DNA of 5,169 nt from Pseudomonadota bacterium (GTDB taxonomy: Bacteria > Pseudomonadota > Alphaproteobacteria > Rhizobiales > Devosiaceae). The stretch spans positions 1 through 5,169 of the forward strand of contig JAEZBF010000105.1 in NCBI GenBank assembly GCA_023427545.1. The letters are read 5' to 3'. A program made the position numbers and the translations under genes. Within the stretch, counting starts at the first letter, position 1. Every line of letters begins with the position of its first letter. The notes under the pieces were generated by a model. The model saw nothing but the letters and a program-made list of their open reading frames with translations, ran no database searches and was not told the DNA's origin. Of this stretch, positions 1-5,169 are shown piece by piece.

Positions 1-244
1 CGGTATTCATCTGAACGGGGGCAGGGGCGGGGACCTTGAAGGCGGTCTGGACGATGTCGACTCGGCCGAGGTCGACGATGCGGGCCACCCAGGTCTCGCT
101 GTCCTCGTTCCAGACCAGCGCCGAGATTGGATTGGTCATCGGCACCGCGCAGTCGAGGTTGAACTCGGCTGCCGGGGCAAGGCTCGAAAAGAGACCGCCG
201 GCGATGATCGTGGAGACCAGGGCGATGGTGCGGAAGCTGTTCAT
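1..244 (-). CDS. Small exported protein of unknown function (N-terminal part, cut by window edge)
   Basis: Reading the minus strand from the ATG at 244-242 gives 81 uninterrupted codons that run off the window edge, so the C-terminus is missing. The start is well supported: AAAAGGAG lies upstream, with GGAG (254-251) six bases from the ATG. The protein begins MNSFRTIALVSTIIAGG, a classical Sec signal peptide with a short polar n-region and a hydrophobic core up to about residue 20. It is followed by SSLAPAAEF, with a likely signal peptidase I cut near residues 24-26. The visible mature part has one cysteine (LDCAVP, about residue 32), a segment ALVWNEDSETWVARIVDLG, and a Pro/Ala-rich stretch (VPAPAPV) at the edge. 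I recognise no family. It is probably periplasmic or secreted. It is transcribed divergently from the substrate-binding protein gene and shares its upstream region. The export signal is clear; the function is unknown. Confidence 0.72.
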   Translation of the reverse strand, partial: MNSFRTIALVSTIIAGGLFSSLAPAAEFNLDCAVPMTNPISALVWNEDSETWVARIVDLGRVDIVQTAFKVPAPAPVQMNT

Positions 245-288
245 TTCTCTCTCCTTTTGTTCGATCACCAGCGATCGATGAGGAGAGA
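245..288 (-). promoter_or_regulatory. 5'-leader hairpin that could mask the Shine-Dalgarno of the minus-strand gene
   Basis: On the minus-strand transcript, UCUCUCC (bases 288-282) is perfectly complementary to GGAGAGA (254-248), which contains the Shine-Dalgarno GGAG of the exported-protein gene. A G-U pair can extend the stem by one. Nested inside is a second perfect inverted repeat, UCGAUC (278-273) with GAUCGA (266-261), closing a six-base loop. Together they make a two-part stem with an asymmetric internal loop ending just before the ATG. This geometry fits translational control by ribosome-site sequestration, as in RNA thermometers or leader switches. It matters only if transcription starts upstream of about 290. 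The pairing is seen directly; the regulatory role is inference. Confidence 0.4.
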
Positions 289-313
289 ATGACGAAGTCT
301 TGGCCGGTCCTCA

Positions 314-327
314 GTGACGCACGTCAC
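314..327. promoter_or_regulatory. GTGA-N6-TCAC palindrome, CRP-type operator candidate
   Basis: The bases GTGACGCACGTCAC form a perfect inverted repeat with six-base arms around a CA centre. They match the GTGA-N6-TCAC core of E. coli CRP sites (TGTGA-N6-TCACA); the right outer base A is also kept, the left is A instead of T. The centre lies about 76 bases upstream of the minus-strand start codon and about 117 upstream of the plus-strand binding-protein start, so it could serve either divergent gene. The Crp-like protein encoded at 1569-2261 keeps the residues that read GTGA in CRP. No convincing -35/-10 pair was found here, so activation or repression cannot be assigned. Confidence 0.45.
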
Positions 328-424
328 ACCAAAAACAAGACGAACACGTGCGGCAGACAGGGGTTCTTAGCAAGACTCGATGGACCGCCTGATTGGATAG
401 GAGTAAGTAATAACCCGGCGGCGT

Positions 425-428
425 GGAG
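425..428 (+). promoter_or_regulatory. Ribosome binding site that selects the ATG at 438
   Basis: GGAG ends nine bases before the ATG at 438. The upstream in-frame GTG at 423 has no Shine-Dalgarno at a workable distance; the nearest purine run, AGGAG, ends at about 403, some twenty bases away. Starting at 438 also gives the MRRRE opening typical of this binding-protein family. Confidence 0.6.
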
Positions 429-437
429 CATCAGCAG

Positions 438-1409
438 ATGCGACGGCGAGAGCTGCTTTGGGGTTTGGCGGGACTGATCTCTGTAACGAGTGCGGCCGCC
501 CAGTCGCGTCCGCGCCTGATTGGCTTCCTCGGCTACGGGTCCGGAGACGCTGCGGAGCTCGCGATCCATGCTGCCTTCGAGCAGCGGCTGAGGGAGCTGG
601 GCTGGACAAGCGCGAACTCGCGCGTCGAGTACAGACTGCCGGCTGCCAACCTCGAAAAGATCAAGAAGTACGCGGCCGAACTGATCGCGCTAGAGCCCGA
701 TGTCATCGCCAGCATGGGAACACCGCAGGGGCTTGCCCTGAAAGCTGGCACAACCTCGATTCCGATCGTCTTCTTCAGCAATACCGACCCTGTGGGAAGT
801 GGCACCGTCTCGAGTCTGGCGGCCCCGGGGGGCAACATCACGGGTTTCCAGGGATTCGAGTACACCTATGCCGCAAAGTGGATGGAGATACTGAAGGAGA
901 TCGCTTCGGGCATCACGCGGGTGGCCCTATTCTCCAACCCGGACACAATGCCCCAGACACCCAGGTATCTTGAGGTCGCCCGCCAGGCGGGACCGGGGCT
1001 GAACCTGGGCGTCATCGGCCTCCCAATCCATGGTCCTCAAGACATCGATCCGGCAATCGCTTCGGTCGCCTCGCCTGGAACGGGAGTGGTCATCCTCCCC
1101 GACAGCTCTACCGGCGGGAACATCGACGCCATCGTAGCGGCAATGTCCAGGTATGCTGTTCCGGCGATCTATTCCTTCGATTTCTTTCCTCCGCGAGGAG
1201 GGCTCGTCGCCTACAGCTATGACCAGAGGGAACTCGCCACGCACGCCGCCGAGTACGTCGATCGCATCCTGCGCGGTGCGGATCCCGCAAAGCTGCCCGT
1301 CCAGACGGCGACGAAATTCACGCTCATCATAAACCTCAAGACCGCTACGCAACTCGGACTGCAGGTTCCGAACGACCTGCTCGCCCGGGCCACGCAGGTA
1401 ATCGAGTAG
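438..1409 (+). CDS. ABC transporter substrate-binding protein, ABC_sub_bind family (COG2984 type), orphan
   Basis: This encodes a 323-residue periplasmic binding protein, full length for the family. The opening MRRRELLWGLAGLIS and the stretch to TSAAAQ form a signal peptide with a twin-arginine-like RRREL motif and a likely cleavage after Ala21. Family hallmarks follow: RLIGFLGYGS (26-35), FEQRLRELGW, PDVIASMGTP, the signature NTDPVGSGTVSSLAAPGGNITG (about 115-136), GGLVAYSYDQRELATHAAEYVDRILRGADP, and the C-terminal block PVQTATKFTLIINLKTATQLGLQVPNDLLARA (from about 287). The fold is the two-lobed periplasmic-binding type. Relatives are annotated as amino-acid (TrpX-like) or unknown-ligand binders, so the ligand here cannot be named. 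No permease or ATPase gene flanks it, so it would work with a transporter encoded elsewhere or as a scavenging or sensory receptor. Its G+C looks lower than that of the kinase gene downstream: 31/60 in 841-900 against 44/60 in 3241-3300. This may reflect separate ancestry. An alternative start is GTG 423. Confidence 0.9.
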   Translation: MRRRELLWGLAGLISVTSAAAQSRPRLIGFLGYGSGDAAELAIHAAFEQRLRELGWTSANSRVEYRLPAANLEKIKKYAAELIALEPDVIASMGTPQGLALKAGTTSIPIVFFSNTDPVGSGTVSSLAAPGGNITGFQGFEYTYAAKWMEILKEIASGITRVALFSNPDTMPQTPRYLEVARQAGPGLNLGVIGLPIHGPQDIDPAIASVASPGTGVVILPDSSTGGNIDAIVAAMSRYAVPAIYSFDFFPPRGGLVAYSYDQRELATHAAEYVDRILRGADPAKLPVQTATKFTLIINLKTATQLGLQVPNDLLARATQVIE

Positions 1410-1473
1410 GCGCTCGGTTGCTCTCATTTGCGAACGTGGAACACCACAAGCAAGTTGGCCGCTGAAACCCCAG

Positions 1474-1486
1474 TCTGCTTGGCAGA
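1474..1486. repeat. Short inverted repeat TCTGC-TTG-GCAGA upstream of the crp-like gene
   Basis: There are five-base perfect arms around a three-base centre, extendable by one G-T pair. The repeat ends at the first base of the proposed -35 element, and its centre lies about 41 bases upstream of the predicted transcription start, where activators often bind. It has no T-run after it, so it is not an intrinsic terminator for the binding-protein gene. The repeat is short enough to be chance. Confidence 0.25.
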
Positions 1487-1514
1487 TGACAGTTCCGGCG
1501 TTCGCGAATACTAT
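1486..1514 (+). promoter_or_regulatory. Putative sigma-70 promoter of the crp-like / kinase / receiver operon
   Basis: ATGACA (1486-1491; five of six match TTGACA) and TACTAT (1509-1514; four of six match TATAAT) are separated by exactly 17 bases. The predicted start of transcription is near 1521, giving a leader of about 48 bases before the ATG at 1569. It sits in the 159-base gap between the binding-protein gene and the crp-like gene, where a new promoter is expected. I saw no terminator and no other structure of note in the rest of the 1410-1568 gap. The call rests on consensus matching alone. Confidence 0.42.
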
Positions 1515-1568
1515 CGGTAGCGTGGTGCTCGGGATGGGCGCCGCTGCTCGCGTTCTGGCCGGGATGGA

Positions 1569-2261
1569 ATGAGCACCGCGGAGGCGATCGATCAGAACCT
1601 GCACCAGCTCGAGCGGTGCCTCCTCTTTCAGGCGCTGGACGAGGAGGCCCGGCGCGATCTTGCGAGGAGCGCTCGCCGGATCGAGGTCGCGGCCGGAACG
1701 CCGATGTACCAGGTCGGAGATCACGGCGAGAACATGATGCTGGTCGTGGCGGGAACGGTGCGCATCTGGCTGCCGACCCTGCCCGGCAAGGAGATCATCC
1801 TTGCCGATATCGGACCGGGTGAGATCGTCGGAGAGATTGCCCTTCTCGATGGCGAGCCGAGGTCGGCGGCGGTCACAGCGCTGACGAAATGCCAGCTGCT
1901 GGTCCTCGAGCGGCGCGACGTTCTCCCTTTCCTGCGGAGTAATCCCGATGCGGCGCTGTCGCTGATCGCGCTGCTCTGCAAGCGCGTGCGGCGCGCCGAC
2001 CAACGCATGACCGATATTGCGCTCAGCCACCTGCCGGCGCGCCTTGCGCGGACGCTGATCGGACGCGTCCCGGCCGATGCGCGCGCGCCGCCGAAGCTCG
2101 CCGTGTCGCAGAGCGAGCTCGCCGACATGGTCAGCGCCACCCGTGAGAGCGTGAACCGGGCGCTGCGCGCCTGGCACCGCCGGGGGATCATCGAAGTGCG
2201 GGACGGCTGGATCGTCCTGCTCCGCCAGGATGCGCTCGCCGCCCTTGCGGGCAGCGCCTGA
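1569..2261 (+). CDS. Crp/Fnr-family transcriptional regulator with cyclic-nucleotide pocket motif
   Basis: The protein has 230 residues, the usual Crp/Fnr length. An N-terminal cyclic-nucleotide-binding beta-roll (about 15-125) contains the phosphate-binding cassette GEIALLDGEPRSAAV (88-102). Its Gly88-Glu89 and Arg98-Ser99 match the cAMP-contacting Gly71-Glu72 and Arg82-Ser83 of E. coli CRP. A long dimerisation helix follows (about 125-155), then a winged helix-turn-helix (about 157-218). The recognition helix TRESVNRALRAW (191-202) keeps Arg192, Glu193 and Arg197, corresponding to CRP Arg180, Glu181 and Arg185, which read GTGA. The only cysteines are at 17, 108 and 137, so there is no FNR-type iron-sulfur cluster; the signal is more likely a cyclic nucleotide. 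The Shine-Dalgarno is weak (GGGA at 1561-1564), but an in-frame stop at 1518-1520 leaves ATG 1569 as the only sensible start. The kinase gene begins one base after the stop. The family is certain; ligand and targets are inferred. Confidence 0.9.
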   Translation: MSTAEAIDQNLHQLERCLLFQALDEEARRDLARSARRIEVAAGTPMYQVGDHGENMMLVVAGTVRIWLPTLPGKEIILADIGPGEIVGEIALLDGEPRSAAVTALTKCQLLVLERRDVLPFLRSNPDAALSLIALLCKRVRRADQRMTDIALSHLPARLARTLIGRVPADARAPPKLAVSQSELADMVSATRESVNRALRAWHRRGIIEVRDGWIVLLRQDALAALAGSA

Positions 2262-2262
2262 G

Positions 2263-4725
2263 ATGGCCGCGGTCGAGACCGAGGCTGCCCCTCCACCAGC
2301 GGCACGCGTTGGGACGATGGCGCAGCGGACGCCCCACGGATTGCGCCTCAAGTACATCGGACTATTCATTGCCGTGGTCATCACGGCGCTGATCGCCAGC
2401 GGCGCCCTGCAGGCGTGGTTCTCCTACAAGGAGCAGATTGCGTCGCTGCATCGCCTGCAGCAGGAACAGGCGTCCGCGACGGCGAGCCGCATCGCCCAAT
2501 ACATCCAGAACATCCGCGATCAGATGGGCTGGACCACGCAAATCCAGATCACTCCGGACACGCTGGAGCAGCGCCGCTTCGATTTCGGGCGCCTGCTGGC
2601 CCGTGTGCCGGCCATCACTCAGCTCAGCCAGATCGACACCGAGGGCAGGGAGCAGATCCGCATCTCCCGGATCGCGATGGACGTGATCGGCAGCGGCGCT
2701 GACCACTCGACCGACCCCGCCTTCGTCGGCGCGCGCCAGAATGGGGTCTATTTTGGCCCGATCTACTACCGGCGGGAGTCGGAACCATACATGACGATCT
2801 CCGAGGCGGGGACCATCCGCGCCTTCGGCGTCACGATCGCCGAGGTGAACCTCAAGTTCATCTGGGATTTCGTCGGACAGCTCGATCTCGGCCGACAAAG
2901 CTATGCCTACGTGGTCGGGCCGCAGGGGCACCTGATCGCCCATTCCGATCTCAGTCTCGTCTTACGCAACCTCGACTATTCGGACCTGCCTCAGGTTGCT
3001 GCCGCGGAGGCGGGCGAGCCGCTCGATGCGATCGACGCCGTAGCTCCCAATGGCGAGGCGGTCGTCTCGGCCGCCGCGGCGGTGCCCGACCTCGACTGGC
3101 GGGTGTTCGTCGAGGTGCCGGTCGCCGCCGCACTCGCGCCGATCTATGCCTCGCTGCTGCGCACGGGGGCACTGCTGTTGCTCGGGCTTGCCGTGGCGAC
3201 GACGGCCGGGGTGTTCCTGTCGCGGCGCATGGTGGGGCCAGTGCGGGCGCTGCAGACGGGCGCCGCCAAGATCGGCGGGGGCGATCTGTCGTACCGGATC
3301 TTCCTCAGGACCGGCGACGAGATCGAGGCCCTGGCGCAGACGTTCAACGAAATGGCGGAGCGGCTCGAGGACGCCCGGGCTGGTCTCGAGCGCCGGGTGG
3401 CGGAGCGCACCGAGGAGCTCGGGCGATCGGTCGAAGAGCTGCGGGCGCTCAGCGTCGTCAGCCAGGCGGTGAACTCGACCCTCGACCTGCAGACGGTGCT
3501 AACGACCATCGTCAGCCACGCCGTGACGCTGTCCAGCAGCAGCGCCGGCGGCATCCACCAGTTCGATGAAGAAACCGAGACGTTCCGCCTGATCGCCAGC
3601 TCGGGGTCCACGGAGGCCTACGACCGCAAGATCAACACCCTGCGCATCGCGCGCGGCGAAACGGCAATCGGCGAGGCGACGACGCAGCGGCGGCCGGTCC
3701 AGATCCCCGACGTCGCCGCACTTCCGCCATCTCCCGTCCGGGAGGTCCTCGACCAATCCGGCTATCGCGCGCTCCTCGCCTTGCCTCTGCTCAGCGGCGA
3801 CCGCGTCTTGGGCGCGCTCGTCGTGCGGCGGGAGCACAGCGGGGAGTTCAGCGCCGATACGGTCCGTCTGCTCGAAACCCTGGCGACCCAGTCGGCCATC
3901 GCCATCCGCAATGCAGAGCTCTTCCGCGAGGTCACCGAAAAGAGCCGCCAGCTCCAGCAGGAGAGCGCCCACAAGTCGCAGTTCCTCGCGAACATGAGCC
4001 ACGAGCTGCGCACCCCGCTCAACGCCATCCTCGGCTTCACCGAGCTCCTGCTCGATGGCATCTACGGGGCCATGCCCGAGCGTGCCACGCAGGTCGTCCA
4101 GCGCCTGCAGGTCAACGGTGCGCACCTATTGGGCCTCATCAACGACGTGCTCGACTTCTCCAAGATCGAGGCGGGTCAGCTGACGCTGAGGCTCGGCCGT
4201 TATGATCTCGCGCTCATGCTGCGGGGCGTCGTCGAGGTCACCGAGCCGCTGGCCGCATCCAAGGCTCTGCGGCTGCAGCTCGACCTGGCGCCCGGCCTGC
4301 CAACCGGCGTCGGTGACGAGCGCCGGCTGCGCCAGGTCGTGCTCAATCTCGTCGGCAACGCCATCAAGTTCACCGACAGCGGGTCAGTCACCGTTGCCGC
4401 CAAGGCCGTCGGCACGCACTTCGAGATCGCCATCACCGACACCGGCCCCGGCATCGCCGAGAAGGACCAGGAGCGCATCTTCCTCGAGTTCCAGCAGGTC
4501 GACAACTCGAGCACGCGGGCCAAGGGCGGTTCGGGGCTCGGCCTGCCCATCAGCCGGCGGATTCTCGAACTGCACGGCGGCTCGCTCTCGGTTGCATCGC
4601 GCCCCGGGGAAGGCGCAACCTTCACGGTGTCGATCCCGATCAACGCCGGTGAGACGATCGCGCCGGAGAACCTGGCTCCCGGAGAGCCGGCCGCGCTCGC
4701 TGCGGAAGAAAAGGTGGAGGCATAG
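2263..4725 (+). CDS. Membrane sensor histidine kinase: Cache-HAMP-GAF-HisKA-HATPase
   Basis: This encodes an inner-membrane sensor kinase of 820 residues. After a short cytoplasmic Ala/Pro-rich N-terminus come TM1 (about 31-51), a periplasmic double-Cache-like domain (about 52-297, with LSQIDTEGREQIRISR and VYFGPIYYRRESEPYMTIS near 162), and TM2 (about 298-320). HAMP (about 318-371, with GDEIEAL) and a coiled coil lead to a GAF domain (about 407-552) and a second short helix. HisKA has the phospho-acceptor His580 in NMSHELRTPLNAILGF. The HATPase_c domain is complete: N-box with Asn695 and Asn699, G1 box DTGPG from Asp726, F-box near 740-743, and G2 box GGSGLGL from Gly755. A 28-residue Ala/Glu/Pro tail ends the protein. 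No receiver domain is attached, which fits the receiver gene three bases downstream. ATG 2263 was chosen because it sits one base after the preceding stop and suggests translational coupling. ATG 2230 would overlap the crp-like gene by 32 bases, and ATG 2317 is also possible. None has a strong Shine-Dalgarno. Confidence 0.93.
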   Translation: MAAVETEAAPPPAARVGTMAQRTPHGLRLKYIGLFIAVVITALIASGALQAWFSYKEQIASLHRLQQEQASATASRIAQYIQNIRDQMGWTTQIQITPDTLEQRRFDFGRLLARVPAITQLSQIDTEGREQIRISRIAMDVIGSGADHSTDPAFVGARQNGVYFGPIYYRRESEPYMTISEAGTIRAFGVTIAEVNLKFIWDFVGQLDLGRQSYAYVVGPQGHLIAHSDLSLVLRNLDYSDLPQVAAAEAGEPLDAIDAVAPNGEAVVSAAAAVPDLDWRVFVEVPVAAALAPIYASLLRTGALLLLGLAVATTAGVFLSRRMVGPVRALQTGAAKIGGGDLSYRIFLRTGDEIEALAQTFNEMAERLEDARAGLERRVAERTEELGRSVEELRALSVVSQAVNSTLDLQTVLTTIVSHAVTLSSSSAGGIHQFDEETETFRLIASSGSTEAYDRKINTLRIARGETAIGEATTQRRPVQIPDVAALPPSPVREVLDQSGYRALLALPLLSGDRVLGALVVRREHSGEFSADTVRLLETLATQSAIAIRNAELFREVTEKSRQLQQESAHKSQFLANMSHELRTPLNAILGFTELLLDGIYGAMPERATQVVQRLQVNGAHLLGLINDVLDFSKIEAGQLTLRLGRYDLALMLRGVVEVTEPLAASKALRLQLDLAPGLPTGVGDERRLRQVVLNLVGNAIKFTDSGSVTVAAKAVGTHFEIAITDTGPGIAEKDQERIFLEFQQVDNSSTRAKGGSGLGLPISRRILELHGGSLSVASRPGEGATFTVSIPINAGETIAPENLAPGEPAALAAEEKVEA
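4716..4720 (+). promoter_or_regulatory. Strong ribosome binding site for the DivK-like receiver
   Basis: GGAGG ends eight bases before the ATG at 4729 and lies inside the last codons of the kinase gene. It is the strongest Shine-Dalgarno in the operon, against weak or absent ones for the crp-like and kinase genes. This suggests the receiver is made in excess over the kinase. Confidence 0.7.
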
Positions 4726-4728
4726 GCC

Positions 4729-5106
4729 ATGGGGCGTCGCGTTCTTGTCGTCGAAGACACAGCGGACAACCGGCAGATCATCCGCGACCTGCTCGGCGCC
4801 GCCGGTTACGAACTGCTGGAGGCGACCGACGGCGCCGAGGGGCTGGCCTCGGCTGCCGCCAACAAGCCCGACCTCATCCTCATGGATATCCAGCTGCCGG
4901 TCCTCGACGGCTACGAGACCACGCGCCGGATCAAGGCGGACCCGGCGCTTCGCCACATCCCGGTGATCGCGGTCACCTCCTACGCCCTCTCGGGCGACGA
5001 GGAGAAGACCCGCGCAGCCGGGTGCGACGCCTACATCGCCAAACCGTTCAGCCCGCGCCACCTGCTCGCCACCGTCAAATCCCTTCTACCCATCGACGGC
5101 GACTGA
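4729..5106 (+). CDS. DivK-like single-domain response regulator
   Basis: The 125-residue protein is a receiver domain alone. It shows the acidic pair Glu9-Asp10 (VLVVEDTADN), phospho-acceptor Asp53 (NKPDLILMDIQLPVLDG), the switch residue Thr83 (VIAVTSYALSGDEEKTRAAGCDAYIAKP), Tyr102 and the conserved Lys105-Pro106. The wording around Asp53 and in the HIPVIAVTSYALSGDEE block closely follows Caulobacter DivK. Many alphaproteobacteria carry several DivK-like receivers, so orthology to the cell-cycle protein is not claimed. With no output domain it must act by protein-protein contact or as a phosphate relay. Its natural partner is the kinase encoded three bases upstream, which lacks its own receiver. 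Ten bases separate its stop from the next receiver gene. Confidence 0.92.
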   Translation: MGRRVLVVEDTADNRQIIRDLLGAAGYELLEATDGAEGLASAAANKPDLILMDIQLPVLDGYETTRRIKADPALRHIPVIAVTSYALSGDEEKTRAAGCDAYIAKPFSPRHLLATVKSLLPIDGD

Positions 5107-5116
5107 GCGAAGACAA

Positions 5117-5169
5117 GTGCCCGCGACCATCCTGATCGTCGACGACGTAGAGGACAACCGGATCGTCCT
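5117..5169 (+). CDS. Second response regulator, N-terminal fragment cut by window edge
   Basis: From the GTG at 5117 the frame reads MPATILIVDDVEDNRIV and then leaves the window after 17 codons and two bases. ILIVDDVEDNR is the first beta strand of a receiver domain, with the acidic pair Asp9-Asp10. The start lies ten bases after the DivK-like gene, with only a weak purine-rich stretch (GCGAAGACAA) before it and no ATG nearby. Nothing can be said about the phospho-acceptor or any output domain. By analogy with similar operons the receiver could be fused to a nucleotide cyclase, a phosphatase or a second kinase, but this is a guess. Confidence 0.75.
   Translation, partial: MPATILIVDDVEDNRIV

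Noticed and set aside
36..281. Plus-strand 81-codon frame at the left edge
   Set aside because: It is antisense to the minus-strand gene that has a strong ribosome site and a signal peptide; its own start has no such support.
345..350. CACGTG palindrome in the divergent region
   Set aside because: Six bases are too short to support a site, and no matching bacterial regulator is evident here.
289..477. Plus-strand 62-codon frame starting after AGGAGAGA
   Set aside because: The ribosome-like sequence is only three to four bases from the ATG. The frame overlaps the start of the binding-protein gene and contains the CRP-type palindrome. The purine run is better explained as an arm of the leader hairpin of the minus-strand gene.
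1410..1500. Intrinsic terminator after the binding-protein gene
   Set aside because: I found no G+C-rich hairpin followed by a T-run; the only compact hairpin (1474-1486) lacks the T-run.
1569..2261. FNR-type oxygen sensor
   Set aside because: It has only three scattered cysteines and no N-terminal cysteine cluster; the cyclic-nucleotide phosphate-binding motif is intact instead.
927..2384. Minus-strand open frame of 485 codons across the binding-protein and crp-like genes
   Set aside because: It lies antisense to two clear genes and bridges the gap between them, is rich in Arg/Asp/Ala low-complexity sequence, and shows no recognisable domain. It is a typical shadow frame in G+C-rich DNA.
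3499..4125. Minus-strand open frame of 208 codons inside the kinase gene
   Set aside because: It is antisense to the GAF and HisKA region, whose protein motifs are unmistakable; its composition is that of a mirror frame.
4202..4966. Plus-strand 254-codon frame across the kinase-receiver junction
   Set aside because: It is Ser/Arg/Pro-rich with no domain, and runs out of frame through the HATPase and receiver coding sequence.

Overview
The window is G+C-rich DNA with tight gene packing, most likely from an alphaproteobacterium (possibly the Hyphomicrobiales/Rhodospirillales side). The grounds are the DivK-like single-domain response regulator, the orphan ABC_sub_bind-type binding protein with an MRRRE signal peptide, and the overall codon style. 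This assignment is inference from protein style; no rRNA or other marker gene is present.

Layout. At the left edge, positions 244 to 1 on the minus strand hold the first 81 codons of a small exported protein of unknown function, cut by the window edge. A divergent intergenic region (245-437) follows. It holds an RNA hairpin that could mask the Shine-Dalgarno sequence of the minus-strand gene, and a GTGA-N6-TCAC palindrome of the CRP-operator type. Next comes a plus-strand gene for a periplasmic ABC-transporter substrate-binding protein (438-1409) with no permease or ATPase gene beside it. A 159-base gap (1410-1568) carries a plausible sigma-70 promoter.

From 1569 to the right edge there is a compact, probably single transcription unit of four genes. 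They encode a Crp/Fnr-family regulator with an intact cyclic-nucleotide pocket motif, a large membrane histidine kinase (Cache-HAMP-GAF-HisKA-HATPase), a DivK-like stand-alone receiver, and the first 17 codons of a second receiver protein cut by the window edge. Gaps between them are 1, 3 and 10 bases.

How the genes may work together. The kinase would sense a periplasmic signal through its Cache domain and a cytoplasmic one through GAF, then phosphorylate one or both receivers. The complete receiver has no DNA-binding output, so the Crp-like protein is the only transcription factor visible in the unit. Its recognition helix keeps the Arg-Glu...Arg set that reads GTGA in E. coli CRP, and a GTGA-N6-TCAC site lies in the nearby divergent region. 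A local circuit linking the two-component genes, a cyclic nucleotide and that operator is therefore a testable idea, not something the sequence proves. What the truncated second receiver is fused to would be the most informative missing piece.
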